Shown here: positions 61,840 to 64,000 of the stretch, in pieces
How positions within the stretch are numbered: position 1 is the stretch's first letter
Layout of the letters: every line of letters starts with the position of its first letter
Assembly (NCBI GenBank): GCA_947631955.1
Contig: CANRNJ010000006.1
Coordinates: 62,001 to 126,000, forward strand
Source of the DNA: an uncultured Lachnospiraceae bacterium
GTDB taxonomy: Bacteria; Bacillota; Clostridia; Lachnospirales; Lachnospiraceae
Length of the DNA: 64,000 bases
Direction: 5' to 3'
Position numbers and translations under genes: made by a program
The notes under the pieces: generated by a model
The model's input: only the letters and a program-made list of their open reading frames with translations
The model's database searches: none
What the model was told of the DNA's origin: nothing

Positions 61840-62601
61840 TCAATCGCAGAAATGGGTGATGAACGATCTTCTGTGGATCGGGCACGGCCCGTACTTTTTC
61901 AGCGCGTCGATGTGAGCCTGCGCGCCGTATCCTTTATTGGAGGCAAATCCGTATTCCGGATACACCTCGTCATACTGCACCATCAGCCGGTCTCTGGTCA
62001 CCTTGGCCACGATGCTCGCCGCTCCGATGGAGATACTCTTCGCATCCCCCTTGATGATCGGCACCTGCCGAATCGATATCCGGGGGATCGTGACCGCATC
62101 GTTCAGCAGAAGGTCCGGCGCCGGTTTCAGGGCGGCGACCGCCTCGCGCATCGCCTCATAAGTCGCCTGAAGGATGTTGATCTCGTCGATCCTCTGCGGC
62201 GTGCTGTAACCGAGTCCTACCGCGACGGCCTGATCCATGATCACGTCATATAGTTCTTCTCTTTTTTTTTCGGACAGTTTCTTGGAATCGTTGATATATA
62301 AAATATCACAATTTTTCGGCAGGATCACGGCGCCCGCCACGACCGGTCCGGCGAGCGGTCCTCTCCCCACCTCATCGATGCCGCATATATATGTGTAGGA
62401 ATCGTATTCTTTTTCATATTTTTTGAGCGCTTCACAGCGGGCCTTTTCCTTCTCGTAAGCCGCGATCCGCTTTCTGCCCTGCTCCACCGCATGGCGCACG
62501 CCCGCGCGCCCGTCGTCTTCATACCGCGAAATAAGCGCAGGCAGCTCTCTGATATCGGCTGCCTGTAATTGTGCCTTTATGCTTCCTATCGTTTCTTCCA
62601 C
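61840..62601 (-). CDS. rnhB: Ribonuclease HII
   Basis: 253 aa. It removes RNA from RNA:DNA hybrids and single ribonucleotides from DNA. The catalytic DEDD set begins in YICGIDEVGRGPLAGPVVAGAV (about residues 71-92), with further Asp in PDLLLNDAV and IIKGDAKSISIGAASIVAKVTRD. An N-terminal helical extension of about 65 residues precedes the core, as in several Firmicutes RNase HII. It starts 12 bp after lepB. Confidence 0.96.
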   Translation of the reverse strand: MEETIGSIKAQLQAADIRELPALISRYEDDGRAGVRHAVEQGRKRIAAYEKEKARCEALKKYEKEYDSYTYICGIDEVGRGPLAGPVVAGAVILPKNCDILYINDSKKLSEKKREELYDVIMDQAVAVGLGYSTPQRIDEINILQATYEAMREAVAALKPAPDLLLNDAVTIPRISIRQVPIIKGDAKSISIGAASIVAKVTRDRLMVQYDEVYPEYGFASNKGYGAQAHIDALKKYGPCPIHRRSFITHFCD

Positions 62602-62613
62602 TGTCCCGTAACC

Positions 62614-63153
62614 TCACCTGTGCTTTATCAGTCCGAATTTGTCAAGCGGCCAGATGCGCAGCCACGCCCGGCCGATGATCTCGTCCCTCGATATGCTGCC
62701 GACGGACGGGTCCCTGCTGTCCGTACTGTTGTTTCGATTGTCGCCCATGACAAAATATTCATCGTCTCCCAGTTGGATCTCCTCATACGCCCGGCCCGGA
62801 TCCTGTATGACTTCCTTGCCGTAGTCCTCTTGCAGGATCTCGCCGTTGATCAGTATATTTCCTTCCTCGTCGATCCGTATCGTTTCCCCCGGCAGACCTA
62901 TGATCCTTTTGATATAAAACGTGTTGTCTTCATAACGGAAAGGAAATACGATAATGTCAAAGCGTTCCGGGTCGTGGAACCGGTAGCTGATCTTATCGAC
63001 GATCAGATTATCCTCGCTGCTCAGTTTCGGTTCCATGGAACTGCCCAGCACCTGCGTCCTCTGCCCCACAAAATGAATGAGCAGATAGACTGCGCATAAG
63101 ACAAACAATATGTAGACACTGGTGCTCAATATTTCTTTCATTACCTTTTTCAT
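62614..63153 (-). CDS. lepB: Signal peptidase I
   Basis: 179 aa, the short Gram-positive (Sip) form. One N-terminal membrane helix (about 11-30) is followed by the catalytic Ser39 in GSSMEP and Lys82 in FYIKRIIGLPGE; the last conserved box reads GDNRNNSTDSRD. It cleaves signal peptides on the outer membrane face. Lies between rbgA and rnhB, the usual order. Confidence 0.97.
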   Translation of the reverse strand: MKKVMKEILSTSVYILFVLCAVYLLIHFVGQRTQVLGSSMEPKLSSEDNLIVDKISYRFHDPERFDIIVFPFRYEDNTFYIKRIIGLPGETIRIDEEGNILINGEILQEDYGKEVIQDPGRAYEEIQLGDDEYFVMGDNRNNSTDSRDPSVGSISRDEIIGRAWLRIWPLDKFGLIKHR

Positions 63154-63175
63154 TCCGTCATTCCCTCGATTCGTC

Positions 63176-63325
63176 CCGGCCTTCTATGCCTTTTTTCTTC
63201 CATGCCGGTTTTTTCTGCGCCGGTTCCTTCTATGCCGCTTACTTCCGCATCGGTTCCTTCTATGCCAACTCTTCGGCATCGGTTCTTTCCATGCCGGTTC
63301 TTCTGCGCCGGTTCCTTTCATCCCG
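63176..63325. repeat. 15-bp degenerate minisatellite in lepB-rbgA spacer
   Basis: About ten imperfect units of the form YTTCYATGCCGGTTC (variants TTCTGCGCCGGTTC, CTTCCGCATCGGTTC) fill most of the 203-bp gap between lepB and the rbgA stop. No gene is supported. The unit resembles the shorter array at 61755-61822. Confidence 0.75.
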
Positions 63326-63356
63326 CGTGCTTCCAAATCTCCGATTCCGCGCTGCC

Positions 63357-64000
63357 CTATTCTGCGGATCCGTCAGCGGGCGGACGCTCCAAAGTGATCC
63401 TGCCGATCCTTCCGCTCCGGAAATCATCCATTATGAGGGCGGACGCTTTCTCGTAATCGGCCTCCTGCCCTTTCCGGTAACATTTCCGGTCTTCACAGAT
63501 ATGCGTCAGCACCATAAGCGGAGTCGTCATATCATCCACGTTCTCCATCCGGTATCGGGAAGCCAGCTGCGCTCTGTAGTTCTGCAGCAGATAGGCGATC
63601 AGATCCGATGCAAGTTCCGTCATCTGCAGTATCTCGTCGTTCATCGACCCGATCAGCGCCAGATTCCTGCCGACCTCCTTGCTCTCGAACTTCGGCCACA
63701 GGATCCCCGGCGTATCCAGAAATTCCAGTTCCTTATTCAGGCGGATCCACTGTTTCCCTTTGGTGACGCCGGGCTTATTGCCCGTTTTGGCGCACGCCTT
63801 TCCGGCAAAAGAATTGATAAAAGTTGATTTCCCCACATTGGGGATCCCTGCCACGATCGCGCGGATCGGCCTGTTCTTTATGCCTCGTTTTCGATCCCGC
63901 TCGATCTTCTCCCGGCAGGCTTCCCTTACGGTCCCGTATATCGCCTTTAGACCCTGCCCGCTTTTGGCGTTGATCTCGACCGCATAAATGCCCTGCTTCT
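63357..64000 (-). CDS. rbgA: Ribosome biogenesis GTPase RbgA (YlqF), N-terminus beyond window
   Basis: About 214 residues of the C-terminal part are visible; the start lies beyond 64000. The G1 motif is AGIPNVGKSTFINS, with G3 in LDTPGILWP. G4 lies upstream, as expected for a circularly permuted GTPase. The helical C-terminal domain (LIAYLLQNYRAQLASRY) contacts the 50S subunit. RbgA is needed for late 50S assembly in Firmicutes. The gene leads the rbgA-lepB-rnhB-ylqG-ylqH cluster. Confidence 0.95.
   Translation of the reverse strand, partial: KQGIYAVEINAKSGQGLKAIYGTVREACREKIERDRKRGIKNRPIRAIVAGIPNVGKSTFINSFAGKACAKTGNKPGVTKGKQWIRLNKELEFLDTPGILWPKFESKEVGRNLALIGSMNDEILQMTELASDLIAYLLQNYRAQLASRYRMENVDDMTTPLMVLTHICEDRKCYRKGQEADYEKASALIMDDFRSGRIGRITLERPPADGSAE

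Noticed and set aside
1..64000. CRISPR array
   Set aside because: No regularly spaced 24-40-bp repeats with unique spacers were seen; the short repeats found are adjacent minisatellites.

Overview
The window looks like a chromosomal segment of a Gram-positive, spore-lineage Clostridium relative, most likely Lachnospiraceae. The evidence is gene content and order: DUF512 radical-SAM protein-der-plsY-gpsA, rbgA-lepB-rnhB-ylqG-ylqH, anaerobic nrdD-nrdG, a T-box-controlled tyrS, and monoderm wall enzymes. G+C is moderate, roughly one half by eye. No species is claimed.

Host regions. 1-5.1 kb: a cut diguanylate cyclase, asd, argH and a two-gene ABC importer. 5.2-8.3 kb: nrdD-nrdG behind paired NrdR boxes, and tRNA-Thr(CGT). 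8.3-16 kb: an MscS channel, a glycogen branching enzyme with an unusual charged tail, a DUF1015 protein, and serC-serA. 16-29.7 kb: an L,D-transpeptidase, leuB-ilvD-ilvB, a DUF4854-like lipoprotein, yajC-tgt, a D,D-carboxypeptidase, aroC, a GH25 lysozyme with SH3 repeats, and an aldolase-like enzyme. 29.8-31.6 kb: a 91-bp tandem repeat, then tyrS with its T-box leader and promoter. 39.7-47.7 kb: a five-gene operon, moxR-vWA-(REC/HD-GYP)-two hybrid histidine kinases whose degenerate domains appear complementary. 47.9-64 kb: metF, gpsA-plsY-der-DUF512, prs, a two-component system, pgeF, yraN, ylqH, ylqG, rnhB, lepB and a cut rbgA.

The accessory element lies between 17-bp direct repeats at 31577-31593 and 39647-39663. 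It is about 8.07 kb and has the gene order of a filamentous phage (inovirus): a candidate ssDNA-binding protein, small membrane proteins, a pVIII-like major coat protein, a large pIII-like protein, a pVI-like protein and a Zot/pI assembly ATPase. There is no pIV secretin, as expected for a host with one membrane. It then departs from the Ff plan. The replication gene encodes a complete HUH plus superfamily-3 helicase Rep of the kind that defines eukaryotic CRESS-DNA viruses (circoviruses, geminiviruses). Just upstream is a 12-bp perfect stem whose 10-nt loop contains TAGTATTAC, the circovirus-type origin nonanucleotide, followed by TGTAGCAA iterons. An IS30-family transposase, insulated by a terminator and a start-proximal hairpin, is the only recognisable recombinase and is the candidate integration enzyme.

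This combination, a filamentous-phage virion module driven by a CRESS-type Rep and nonanucleotide origin with an IS30-type mobility gene, is the most interesting system here. The element entered immediately upstream of the tyrS promoter (repeat 9 bp from the -35 box) and downstream of the hybrid-kinase operon, so no host gene is broken. All calls come from reading the sequence; no database search was run.
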